12,607 nucleotides of DNA from NCBI GenBank assembly GCA_035575035.1, contig DATLYH010000060.1:1-12607 (forward strand). Direction: 5' to 3'. Made by a program: the position numbers and the translations under genes. Positions 5,773 through 12,607 of this stretch are shown piece by piece (position 1 is the first letter of the stretch; every line of letters starts with the position of its first letter). The DNA comes from DATLYH01 sp035575035 (GTDB lineage Bacteria > Planctomycetota > Planctomycetia > Gemmatales > Gemmataceae). Below the pieces are notes generated by a model. That model was not told the origin of the DNA. It searched no databases and saw only the letters and a list, made by a program, of their open reading frames with translations.

Positions 5773-7236
5773 TTAAGATTGCAATTCTTCCTTCCACCGA
5801 AGCACCGGCTCCTTAGCCGCCTTCACCTCGTCCGGCCGGCTGATACCCAGGGTATGCGGCGCCTGGCGCAGGTACTCCGGGTCCTCTTCCCGGATGCGCA
5901 GCAGTGCCTCGGCGAAGCCGTCGAGCGTCTCCTTGCTTTCGGTCTCCGTCGGCTCGATCATGATCGCCTCCGGCACCACCAGCGGGAAGTAGACCGTCGG
6001 CGCGTGGTAGCCGAAATCCAGCAGCCGCTTGGCGACATCCATGGCGCTGACTTTCCGCTCACGTTTCAGCTGTCGGGCGCTGGCGACAAACTCGTGCATG
6101 CAGCGGTCGCCGTAGGGCACCTCGTAGGCATCCTTGATCCGGCTGAGCAGGTAGTTAGCGTTCAGGACGGCGTTCTCGCTGACCTCGCGCAGCCCGTGCG
6201 GACCTAATGTGCGGATGTAGCAGTAGCCGCGCAGCAGAATGCCGACATTGCCGAAGAAGCTCCGTACCCGCCCGATCGACTTCGGCCGGTCGTAGTCGAG
6301 CCGGAACGTCTCGCCCTCCTTGGCCACCACCGGCACCGGCAGGTACGGCGCCAAGGACGACCGGACGGCGATGGGGCCCGCCCCTGGGCCGCCGGCACCG
6401 TGCGGGCCGGTAAACGTCTTGTGGACGTTGTAGTGCATCATGTCCACGCCGAAGTCGCCCGGCCGGGTAATGCCGAGGATGGCATTCATGTTGGCGCCGT
6501 CGAGGTAAACCAGGGCCCCCTTCTGGTGCAGCAGCTCGGTGATGGTGGCGATCTGGTCGTCGAACAACCCCAGGGTGTTGGGGTTGGTGATCATGAAGAC
6601 GGCGGTGCGCTCATCAAGGTTAGCCCGCAGGTGGTCCAGATCGACCAGACCGCGAGCATTGCTCTTGATGGTGACCGCCTCGAAGCCCGCCAGAGCGGCG
6701 CTGGCCGGGTTGGTGCCGTGGGCGCTGTCAGGGATGAGGACGCGGCTGCGTGGCTCGCCCCGGTCGCGGAAATAAGCGGCGGCCATCAGCAACGCCGTTA
6801 GCTCGCCCTGGGCCCCGGCGGCCGGCTGGAGCGACACCGCGTCCAGGCCGGCGATCTCCGCCAGGATGTTTTGCAACTCCCAGAGAATCTCCAACATCCC
6901 CTGGCACGACTCGTCGGCCTGGAGCGGGTGGAGGTCAGCCAGCCCCGGCAGGGCGGCCAGGCGCTCGTGCCGCTTGGGGTTGTACTTCATGGTACATGAG
7001 CCGAGCGGGTAGAAGTTGGTGTCGATCGACATGTTCCGCCCAGACAGATTGACGAAGTGGCGGACCAGGTCGATCTCGCCGACCTCGGGCAGCGGCGGCG
7101 GCGAATCGGCCAGGGCGGCGGCGGGGAGCAGGTCGTTTGCCTCCGGGGCCGGCACGTCGCACGGCGGCAAGCGGTGGGCCCGGCGGCCCGGGCGGCTCAG
7201 TTCAAAGAGTAGATCGGTTGCTTGCGGTTTGTCCAT
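5773..7236 (-). CDS. gcvPB: Glycine dehydrogenase (decarboxylating) subunit 2
   Basis: This encodes 487 residues from ATG 7236; an in-frame TTG at 7245 would add three. It is the C-terminal half of the split glycine-cleavage P protein, which uses pyridoxal phosphate to decarboxylate glycine and passes the aminomethyl group to lipoyl-GcvH. The PLP lysine is Lys273 in MMHYNVHKTFTGPHGAGGPG. Other family blocks are FYPLGSCTMKYNPK, QPAAGAQGELTALL, IPDSAHGTNPASA and MITNPNTLGLFD. The length is normal for the two-subunit form. It starts 15 bases after the gcvPA stop and is followed without a gap by the lipoate-family gene. No strong ribosome site is visible, which fits coupled translation in the operon. 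The assignment is very secure. Confidence 0.97.
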   Translation of the reverse strand: MDKPQATDLLFELSRPGRRAHRLPPCDVPAPEANDLLPAAALADSPPPLPEVGEIDLVRHFVNLSGRNMSIDTNFYPLGSCTMKYNPKRHERLAALPGLADLHPLQADESCQGMLEILWELQNILAEIAGLDAVSLQPAAGAQGELTALLMAAAYFRDRGEPRSRVLIPDSAHGTNPASAALAGFEAVTIKSNARGLVDLDHLRANLDERTAVFMITNPNTLGLFDDQIATITELLHQKGALVYLDGANMNAILGITRPGDFGVDMMHYNVHKTFTGPHGAGGPGAGPIAVRSSLAPYLPVPVVAKEGETFRLDYDRPKSIGRVRSFFGNVGILLRGYCYIRTLGPHGLREVSENAVLNANYLLSRIKDAYEVPYGDRCMHEFVASARQLKRERKVSAMDVAKRLLDFGYHAPTVYFPLVVPEAIMIEPTETESKETLDGFAEALLRIREEDPEYLRQAPHTLGISRPDEVKAAKEPVLRWKEELQS

Positions 7237-7251
7237 GTGTGACAACCCGGT

Positions 7252-8595
7252 TTACTTCTTCTCGCCGGCAAATGCCTTCACCAGACCGTCGATCTCAGCG
7301 CGCGTGCGCTTTTCCGTCACGGCGATGCTAATGCAGTTGTTCAGCTGCGGATACCAGCGTCCCAGGTGGAGGCCGGCGTGATAGCCCGCCGCTAGCAGCC
7401 GCGACAGCTGTGCCGGCACGTCGCCCGGCACAGTCAGGGTGAACTCCTTGAAGAACGGCCGACGGAACCGCAGGGCGAACCCGGCCAGGCGCGTCAGCTG
7501 CTCGGCCGCGTAGTGGGCCTTGCGCGTGCACAGTGCGGCGGTTTCCTTCAATCCCTGCGGGCCCAGCGCGGCTAGGTAAACGGTCGCCTTCAGAGCCATC
7601 AATCCCTGGTTGGTGCAGATATTGCTAGTCGCTTTCTCGCGGCGGATGTGTTGCTCGCGCGTTTGCAGCGTCAGCACCCAGCAACGCTTGCCGTGACGGT
7701 CGGTCGTCTGCCCAACCAGCCGACCGGGCATCTTGCGCACAAACTCCTCGCGGCAGGCAAGGATGCCCAGGTACGGCCCGCCGTATGACAGCGGATTGCC
7801 CAGCGCCTGTCCCTCGGCCACGGCGATGTCGGCCCCGTACTGCCCCGGCCGCTTCAACAGTCCCAGGCTGATCGGGTCGAAACTGACAATGAAGAGGGCG
7901 CCTCGGGCATGGGCCACCGCGGACAGCGCCTCGACCTCTTCCAGGCAGCCGAAGAAGTTGGGATGCTGGACGACCACGCAAACCGTCTGATCGTCCATGA
8001 CCCGCTTCAGGTCATCGGGGTCGAGGTAGCCGCCGGGCGTCGGGAGAGTTTCGATGCGGGCGTCCAGGTTGGCCAGGTAGGTCGTCAGGGTGCGGCGGTA
8101 TTCGGGGTGGACGCTCTCGGCGACCAGGACCTTATGGCGTTTCGCGGTAACGGCCAGGGCCATCAGCACTGCCTCGGCCACGGCACTGCCGCCGTCGTAG
8201 AGGCTGGCGTTGGCGACGTCCAGGCCGGTAAGCTGGCAGATGAGCGTCTGGAACTCGAAGAAGGCTTGCAGGCTCCCCTGGCTGGCTTCGGCCTGGTAGG
8301 GGGTGTAGGCGGTGTAGAACTCGCTGCGACCGGCGATGGTATCGACCACGGCAGGGATGAAATGGTCGTAGCTGCCGCCGCCGAGGAAGCAGACGGCACG
8401 GTCGGCCGACCGGTTGCGGGCGGCAAGTTGCTGAAGGTGCCGGGTCAGCTCCATTTCGGTAAGCGCCGGCGGCACGTCGAGCGGTCGCTGCAGCCGCAGC
8501 GAACCGGGGATGGTCGCGAATAACTCTTCGATTGACGCAACCCCGATCTGTTCGAGCATGGCCCGCTGATCATCGGGGGTGTTGAGGACGTACAA
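7252..8595 (-). CDS. gcvPA: Glycine dehydrogenase (decarboxylating) subunit 1
   Basis: This encodes 447 residues. I choose TTG 8595, giving MYVLNTPDDQRAMLEQIG, because GAGGAG (8603-8608) lies 7 bases upstream and the family normally begins close to the Y-x-x-N-T-P-x-D motif. A GTG at 8610 would add five residues and overlap the preceding stop without a ribosome site. This is the N-terminal half of the two-subunit P protein and pairs with gcvPB to form the active decarboxylase; it lacks the PLP lysine. Family features include the FLGGGSYDHFIPAVVD loop, TAYTPYQAEASQGSLQAFFE, NASLYDGGSAVAEA and QHPNFFGCLEEVE. The length is typical. It lies 11 bases downstream of the membrane protein gene in the same operon. 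Confidence 0.96.
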   Translation of the reverse strand: MYVLNTPDDQRAMLEQIGVASIEELFATIPGSLRLQRPLDVPPALTEMELTRHLQQLAARNRSADRAVCFLGGGSYDHFIPAVVDTIAGRSEFYTAYTPYQAEASQGSLQAFFEFQTLICQLTGLDVANASLYDGGSAVAEAVLMALAVTAKRHKVLVAESVHPEYRRTLTTYLANLDARIETLPTPGGYLDPDDLKRVMDDQTVCVVVQHPNFFGCLEEVEALSAVAHARGALFIVSFDPISLGLLKRPGQYGADIAVAEGQALGNPLSYGGPYLGILACREEFVRKMPGRLVGQTTDRHGKRCWVLTLQTREQHIRREKATSNICTNQGLMALKATVYLAALGPQGLKETAALCTRKAHYAAEQLTRLAGFALRFRRPFFKEFTLTVPGDVPAQLSRLLAAGYHAGLHLGRWYPQLNNCISIAVTEKRTRAEIDGLVKAFAGEKK

Positions 8596-8606
8596 ACTTG
8601 CTCTCC

Positions 8607-9089
8607 TCACATTGCTTTGGCCTGGTGAATCTGCTCGACCCAGCCCAGGCTATCTTCGACGACAAACTTCTCTCTGCCGCTGCTTGTCTCGATGCACAGC
8701 CCGTTGATGATCCATGCGATCCGGCAGGTCTCAGCTCTGACAATTTCTTGCAGCGGCGCTGACCATTCGTGATTCTGAAGGTTCAGCTTGTGGGAGCGGA
8801 ACAGAAGCCGCCTGTCGGTGAGATACAGCCACCCTCCTACCCCTTCCCACTTGCGGAAATGGTTCGCCGGCCCCTGGTGCAGCAACTGCTCGTCCGCTCC
8901 GCATGGATTCTCGCGGGTGAAGCGAGATGCCTGATAAGCGAGGAACGCTCCGCACAGCACCCCAGAGAGAAGCCCGGCCGCCAGCCCAAACGCAATCCCC
9001 AGTGCGTTGCCAAACTGAGCCAGGAAGACAAGGCCCAGAAGAAGTCCAAAGACCAGCCCAACCAACATCACTTTGAGGAAGCGCTTCAT
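8607..9089 (-). CDS. Two-helix membrane protein with GRAM/PH-like domain
   Basis: This encodes 160 residues from ATG 9089. Residues about 5-24 and 29-52 are two hydrophobic helices with Gly-rich faces. The rest (about 63-155) looks like a cytoplasmic GRAM/PH-type domain: GADEQLLHQGPANHFRKWEG, GGWLYLTDRRLLFRSHKLNL, a short break, then WSAPLQEIVRAE and the final helix SLGWVEQIHQ. The LYLTDRRLLF signature is typical of GRAM domains, which often bind lipids or membrane partners. The gene lies 16 bases after the gcvH stop and 11 bases before gcvPA, so it belongs to the gcv operon. It has no known part in glycine cleavage. It could tether the complex at the membrane or be a passenger gene. Fold is fairly confident, function unknown. 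Confidence 0.8.
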   Translation of the reverse strand: MKRFLKVMLVGLVFGLLLGLVFLAQFGNALGIAFGLAAGLLSGVLCGAFLAYQASRFTRENPCGADEQLLHQGPANHFRKWEGVGGWLYLTDRRLLFRSHKLNLQNHEWSAPLQEIVRAETCRIAWIINGLCIETSSGREKFVVEDSLGWVEQIHQAKAM

Positions 9090-9105
9090 TGCTGCCGGCC
9101 TATGC

Positions 9106-9492
9106 TCAATGCTCTTCCGAAGCGATCTGCTTCTCGTACTGCTCCAGCGTCAGTAGGTGGTCAAGGGTAGCGCCTTGGTCCGGCTTGATCTTGATCATCC
9201 ACCCCTTGCCGTAAGGGTCTTGGCTGACCAAGGTCGGGTCGTTGAGCAGCTTCTTGTTGACCTGGGCGACCTCGCCGGTGATCGGCGCGTACAGGTCGCT
9301 GACCGCCTTGACCGACTCGATCTCGCCGAAGCTCTTGCCGGCGAAGACCGGGTCCCCCTCGTCCGGCAGGTCGATGTAAACGATGTCGGTGAGTTGTTCG
9401 ACGGCGAACTGAGTGATGCCGACGACACAGTACTCGCCGTCCATGACCGCCCATTCATGGGTCGGGGCGTAGCGAAGCGTTTTCGGGTCCAT
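9106..9492 (-). CDS. gcvH: Glycine cleavage system H protein
   Basis: This encodes 128 residues from ATG 9492, with GGAG 7 bases upstream; a TTG one codon earlier is less likely. GcvH is the lipoylated shuttle that carries the aminomethyl group from the P protein to GcvT and then is reoxidised by the L protein. The lipoyl site is Lys62 in GEIESVKAVSDLYAPITGEV. Other conserved parts are THEWAVMDGEYCVVGITQFA, IVYIDLPDEGDPV, and VNKKLLNDPTLV with GKGWMIKI. The length is normal. It follows gcvT in the operon, and a heptad-repeat structure lies just upstream of its ribosome site. The last gene of the operon probably modifies this lysine. Confidence 0.97.
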   Translation of the reverse strand: MDPKTLRYAPTHEWAVMDGEYCVVGITQFAVEQLTDIVYIDLPDEGDPVFAGKSFGEIESVKAVSDLYAPITGEVAQVNKKLLNDPTLVSQDPYGKGWMIKIKPDQGATLDHLLTLEQYEKQIASEEH

Positions 9493-9502
9493 CAAGAATC
9501 TC

Positions 9503-9575
9503 CAGGGGTTAGGGATCAGGGGCCAGGAGTCAGCAGGCCAGCCGTCCTGACCCCTGACCCCTGGCCCCTGCTCCC
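9503..9575. repeat. Two opposed arrays of GGGGTCA-like heptads (hairpin / G-quadruplex)
   Basis: The gcvT-gcvH gap holds four degenerate 7-base units reading rightward on the plus strand (CAGGGGT, TAGGGAT, CAGGGGC, CAGGAGT; 9503-9530). Four more sit in the opposite orientation (TGACCCC, TGACCCC, TGGCCCC, TGCTCCC; 9548-9575). The core arms, 9517-9533 and 9554-9570, pair over 17 bases with one mismatch around a 20-base loop. In the minus-strand mRNA the first array has four runs of three or four G separated by 3-4 bases, a standard G-quadruplex pattern. It starts 3 bases after the gcvT stop and ends beside the gcvH ribosome site. Confidence 0.8.
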
Positions 9576-9578
9576 TCG

Positions 9579-10655
9579 TTACTTGGCTCGGCGATAAAAC
9601 GGCAGCGGCACGACCCGGGCAGGCACCGGCTTGCCGCGGACGTCAACTTCCAGGGCCGTCCCCGGCGCCGTGTGCGCCGGGTCCACATAGGCCATGGCAA
9701 TGGCCTTGTTCAGGGTCGGTGCGAAGGTGCCGCTGGTGACCCGGCCAATCTCCCGGCCGTCGCGCAACACGGCGGCGCCCTCGCGGGCCAGGCGCTTCCC
9801 CTCCAGCTCCAGGCCGACCCGCCGGGGCAGCGTCCGATCGTCCCGACGGCGAAGCAGGGCCTCGCGGCCGATAAAGTCGCCCTTGTCCAGCTTCACCGCC
9901 CAACTCAGGCCGGCCTGGAACGGGTCGATGTCCTCGGTCAGCTCGTGGCCGTACAGTGGCATGGCGGCCTCCAGGCGGAGCGTATCGCGGGCGCCCAGGC
10001 CGCACGGCTTGGCGCCGCGGGCCAGCAGGTCCTCCCAGAGCGGCACCGCCAGCGCTGCAGTGGTTATGATCTCCAGGCCGTCTTCCCCTGTGTAGCCGGT
10101 CCGGCTGACGATGCAGTTCTGGCCACGGTAGGTCGTCGCCGTGGCGTAGTAATAGCCGAGTTGGCTGGCGTCCGCGGCCGTCAGCCCGCGGGCCACCTCC
10201 AGCGCCTTGGGCCCCTGGACGGCCACCATGCAGGTTTGCAGCGTCTGGTCCTCGATCTGGACATCCCGGCTGCCCTTGTGCTGCTCCAGCCAGGAGAGGA
10301 TCTTCTCCCGGTTGGCGGCGTTGACCACCATGGCGTAGCCGTAGGGCCAGCGGTAGACCAACACGTCGTCGCGGACGCCGCCGCGCTCGTTGCAGATCAG
10401 GCCGTAACGGACCTGGCAATCCTTCATGGTGCCGGCGTTGTTGGTGTAGACATACTGGATCAGGTCGAGAGCGCCGGGCCCGCTGAAGGAGAACCGGCCC
10501 ATGTGGCTGATGTCGAACAGCCCGGCAGCAGTGCGGACCGCGGTGTGCTCCTCGATAATGCCGCTATACTGCACCGGCATGTCCCAGCCGGCGAAATCAA
10601 CCAGGCGGGCGCCGTGGGCCACGTGCCAGTCGTAAAGCGGCGTCCGCATCGCCAT
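9579..10655 (-). CDS. gcvT: Glycine cleavage system T protein (aminomethyltransferase)
   Basis: This encodes 358 residues from ATG 10655, with AAGGGA about 7 bases upstream. The frame stays open upstream, but that extension is low-complexity and unlike GcvT. GcvT takes the aminomethyl group from GcvH, releasing ammonia and giving 5,10-methylenetetrahydrofolate. Family marks are TPLYDWHVAHGARLVDFAGW, GLFDISHMGRFSFSG, RYGLICNERGGVRDDVLVY with Asp97 matching the catalytic Asp101 of E. coli, YTGEDGLEI, GLGARDTLRLEAAMPLYGHE and the C-terminal VTSGTFAPTLNKAIAM. The length is close to E. coli GcvT (364). It is the first gene of the operon and is transcribed away from the cyclase gene. Confidence 0.97.
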   Translation of the reverse strand: MAMRTPLYDWHVAHGARLVDFAGWDMPVQYSGIIEEHTAVRTAAGLFDISHMGRFSFSGPGALDLIQYVYTNNAGTMKDCQVRYGLICNERGGVRDDVLVYRWPYGYAMVVNAANREKILSWLEQHKGSRDVQIEDQTLQTCMVAVQGPKALEVARGLTAADASQLGYYYATATTYRGQNCIVSRTGYTGEDGLEIITTAALAVPLWEDLLARGAKPCGLGARDTLRLEAAMPLYGHELTEDIDPFQAGLSWAVKLDKGDFIGREALLRRRDDRTLPRRVGLELEGKRLAREGAAVLRDGREIGRVTSGTFAPTLNKAIAMAYVDPAHTAPGTALEVDVRGKPVPARVVPLPFYRRAK

Positions 10656-10933
10656 AAGCAGTCCCTTTCCGGTCGGGGGCCATGCTTCCCGGGGTGCGGC
10701 AAGTCTAGGCTGTCGGGACAGTCCCTGCAAGGGGGAAGAGCCCGCGCACCTGGAATATCCTACAACGGCGCTGCAGCACGGCCAAGCAGAGCGGGCCGGG
10801 AGAGGCAGTCCCCCCTTGCGGGGTCCAGGGGCTGAGGGGCCGGACAACGGAGGACCTGGCCCTCTGTATAACACCATTAAGGTCCCCGCCGGCAGCGCCG
10901 CCGAGCATCGCTGAACCGTGATGAGGTCTTGGC
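10656..10933. promoter_or_regulatory. Divergent intergenic region between gcvT and the cyclase gene
   Basis: These 278 bases must hold the promoters for both directions. I looked for a glycine riboswitch ahead of gcvT and saw no recognisable aptamer core. TATAAC at 10867-10872 could be a -10 for the plus-strand cyclase gene, but no good -35 accompanies it. The best minus-strand candidate is listed separately. The frame that stays open here on the minus strand is an unlikely extension of gcvT. Confidence 0.5.
10702..10730 (-). promoter_or_regulatory. Candidate gcv operon promoter with internal dyad
   Basis: On the minus strand TTGCAG (10730-10725) is followed after exactly 17 bases by TAGACT (10707-10702). 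They match three and four of six bases of the sigma-70 boxes. Between them lies the perfect dyad CTGTC-GG-GACAG (10710-10721), which could be an operator. It would give a leader of about 40 bases before gcvT. The box matches are modest. Confidence 0.3.
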
Positions 10934-12607
10934 ATGAACCCGGATCGCCTGGAGCGTGCCTACCAGACCGCCCTCGCCGCCCTCCTTGCCGAGCGCAACC
11001 CGGCAGGCTACTGGACCGGTGAGTTGTCCGCTTCCGCACTGTCCACCGCGACGGCCGTCAGCGCCCTGGCCCTGATGCAAAAGCACGCCTTGCCGCCGGT
11101 CTCCCATGATCGGCTGATTGCCGGCGGCGTGGCCTGGCTGGCGGCCCATCAGAACGCTGACGGCGGCTGGGGCGATACGACCAAGAGCCTCAGCAACATC
11201 TCCACGTCGATGCTTTGCCGGGCCGCGTTTCACCTCACCGGCACCGCCGAGCAGTACGCCGACAATCTACGGCGAGTTGAAGTTTACCTTCAACAGAAGT
11301 GCGGCAAGACGCCGGAGGAGCAGGCCGAGGCGATCCGCGCCCGCTACGGCAAGGATCGCACCTTTGCCGTGCCGATCCTCACCACCTGTGCGCTGGCGGG
11401 GCTGGTGAACTGGGAGGAAATACCGCCGCTGCCGTTCGAGCTGGCCTGCTTGCCGCAGTCATGGTTCCGCTTCCTCCGGCTGCCGGTGGTCAGCTATGCA
11501 CTGCCGGCGCTGATCGCCATCGGACAGGTGATCTATCATCATCGGCCGCCGCGTAACCCGGTCACGCGCCTGGTCCGTCGAATGGCGATCCGCAAGAGTC
11601 TGTGGGTACTGGAAGCGATTCAGCCGTCGAGCGGCGGCTTCCTGGAAGCGACGCCGTTGACCAGTTTTGTCGCGCTCAGCCTCGCCGCTTGCGGCTTGGC
11701 GGACCATCCGGTGGCGCAGAAGGCGGTCGAGTTCCTGGTGAGGTCGGTGCGGCCGGATGGGAGCTGGGCGATCGACAGCAATCTCTCCGTTTGGGTAACG
11801 ACACTGGCGATCAACGCGCTGGCAGCGGCCGGGGAACTGGACAAGTTGGAAAACTGGGAGGCTGTGTGGCTTTGGCTGGTGGGGCAGCAGTTTTCTATGC
11901 CTCACCCCTACACGGGAGCCGCGCCGGGTGGCTGGGGATGGACGCATCTGCCGGGCAGTGTGCCGGATGGCGATGACACTTCGGGCGCTCTCCTGGCTTT
12001 GGCCCATTTCACTGACTTAATTGGAAACACACAAAGAGCGAGAAAGATTGCTCTCCTTCGAGGACTCGGGCAGCCGAATCTGGAGATGGTGAAAGAGTTC
12101 GTGGAACAGAGACCAATCACGACGATCTGGGACAATCGGTGGAACGATCTCTGGCAACTGTTCTTCGTCACCTGGAGATGCGAACCGCATGGTTTATGTT
12201 GGCTGTGCAAGTTGCAAAACCGCGACGGCGGCTGGCCGACTTTCTGCAAAGGTTGGGGGGCCCTTCCGTTTGATCGGAGCGGGACAGACTTGACTGCCCA
12301 TGCACTGCGCGCCCTGACTGCATTAAAACCGAAACTCCAAGCCGACGAGTCTTGGCGATCTCCTCATGCTGGCCGATGGCTCTGTAAAAGCCCTTGTCGG
12401 CCCTGGGCTCCCAAGTGGCGGATTGCTAAATTAATCCGAAGAGGTCTAGTCTTTCTCCGGCGGCAGCAGCGCCCCGACGGCTCCTGGGTGCCGCTCTGGT
12501 TCGGCAACCAGTTCGCCCCTAACGATGAGAATCCGGTCTATGGCACCGCCCGTGTGCTGGCCGCTTACCGCGACCTCGATATGATGGACTCGGAGCCTGC
12601 CCGCCGG
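10934..12607 (+). CDS. Squalene-hopene cyclase-like terpene cyclase, C-terminus missing
   Basis: The frame is open from ATG 10934 (GAGG at 10923-10926, 7 bases upstream) to the window edge, giving 558 residues. Class II triterpene cyclases fold squalene into hopanoids by protonation at a DxDD motif; here it is Asp345-Gly-Asp-Asp348-Thr (VPDGDDTSGAL). TDLTAHAL, with Asp452 and His456, matches the DVTAH block of Alicyclobacillus SHC, whose His assists the acid. QW-type repeats are QNADGGWGD, RPDGSWAID, NRDGGWPTF and RPDGSWVPLW, followed by NPVYGTARVLAAYRDL. About 108 residues separate DxDD from the His against about 74 in Alicyclobacillus, so there is an insert. By comparison, roughly 130 C-terminal residues lie beyond the window. 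Hopene synthesis is likely, but another prenyl substrate is possible. Confidence 0.88.
   Translation, partial: MNPDRLERAYQTALAALLAERNPAGYWTGELSASALSTATAVSALALMQKHALPPVSHDRLIAGGVAWLAAHQNADGGWGDTTKSLSNISTSMLCRAAFHLTGTAEQYADNLRRVEVYLQQKCGKTPEEQAEAIRARYGKDRTFAVPILTTCALAGLVNWEEIPPLPFELACLPQSWFRFLRLPVVSYALPALIAIGQVIYHHRPPRNPVTRLVRRMAIRKSLWVLEAIQPSSGGFLEATPLTSFVALSLAACGLADHPVAQKAVEFLVRSVRPDGSWAIDSNLSVWVTTLAINALAAAGELDKLENWEAVWLWLVGQQFSMPHPYTGAAPGGWGWTHLPGSVPDGDDTSGALLALAHFTDLIGNTQRARKIALLRGLGQPNLEMVKEFVEQRPITTIWDNRWNDLWQLFFVTWRCEPHGLCWLCKLQNRDGGWPTFCKGWGALPFDRSGTDLTAHALRALTALKPKLQADESWRSPHAGRWLCKSPCRPWAPKWRIAKLIRRGLVFLRRQQRPDGSWVPLWFGNQFAPNDENPVYGTARVLAAYRDLDMMDSEPARR

Noticed and set aside
9672..10835. 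Plus-strand frame of 387 residues opposite gcvT
   Set aside because: It is a shadow of gcvT with Ala/Gly/Val/Gln-rich sequence and no recognisable domain.
10656..10933. Glycine riboswitch ahead of gcvT
   Set aside because: A GGGAGAGGC-like string occurs at 10798-10806, but on the wrong strand, and the conserved aptamer core and tandem layout are not present.
10656..11039. N-terminal extension of gcvT (128 residues)
   Set aside because: It is low-complexity, absent from the family, and overlaps the start of the cyclase gene. ATG 10655 has a ribosome site and gives the normal GcvT N-terminus.

Overview
The window is GC-rich bacterial DNA that looks planctomycetal, most like the Gemmata/Gemmataceae side of the phylum. 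This rests on a DUF1553 C-terminus followed by a DUF1501 protein with a twin-arginine-like leader, a pairing typical of Planctomycetota. It is supported by a Cys-Cys-rich secreted protein, a Pro/Ala-rich lipoprotein and a squalene-hopene-cyclase-like gene. The assignment is inferred from gene content only.

Left third, plus strand (1-3059): the end of a DUF1553 protein, then a small gene (572-794) interrupted by what looks like one extra base, then an antitoxin/PIN-toxin pair (833-1566) with a 4-bp overlap, then a DUF1501 protein (1605-3059). The small gene and the toxin-antitoxin pair sit between two genes that are usually adjacent.

Middle, plus strand (3248-4866): a predicted lipoprotein with a disordered Pro/Ala segment and a compact C-terminal domain. 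After a 314-bp gap with no convincing gene comes a secreted protein with 34 cysteines and an internal 32-residue duplication. GC-rich tandem hairpins at 4975-5019 separate these genes from the converging minus-strand operon.

Right-centre, minus strand (10655 down to 5038): a compact glycine-cleavage operon in the order gcvT, gcvH, a GRAM/PH-like membrane protein, gcvPA, gcvPB and a lipoate/octanoate-transferase-family gene. T, H and the two-subunit P protein carry out glycine decarboxylation and C1 transfer to tetrahydrofolate. The last gene probably supplies the octanoyl/lipoyl group for GcvH Lys62. The L protein (dihydrolipoyl dehydrogenase) is not in the window. The membrane protein has no known role in this pathway. 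The gcvT-gcvH gap holds two opposed arrays of degenerate GGGGTCA heptads that can form a hairpin or, in the mRNA, a G-quadruplex.

Right end, plus strand (10934-12607): a squalene-hopene-cyclase-like gene, divergent from gcvT, open to the end of the window and lacking its C-terminus.

I found no rRNA, tRNA, CRISPR array, insertion sequence or recognisable riboswitch, and no clear new multi-gene system. The best leads are the Cys-Cys-rich protein, the membrane protein inside the gcv operon, the heptad arrays, and the small gene plus toxin-antitoxin pair inside a DUF1553-DUF1501 locus.
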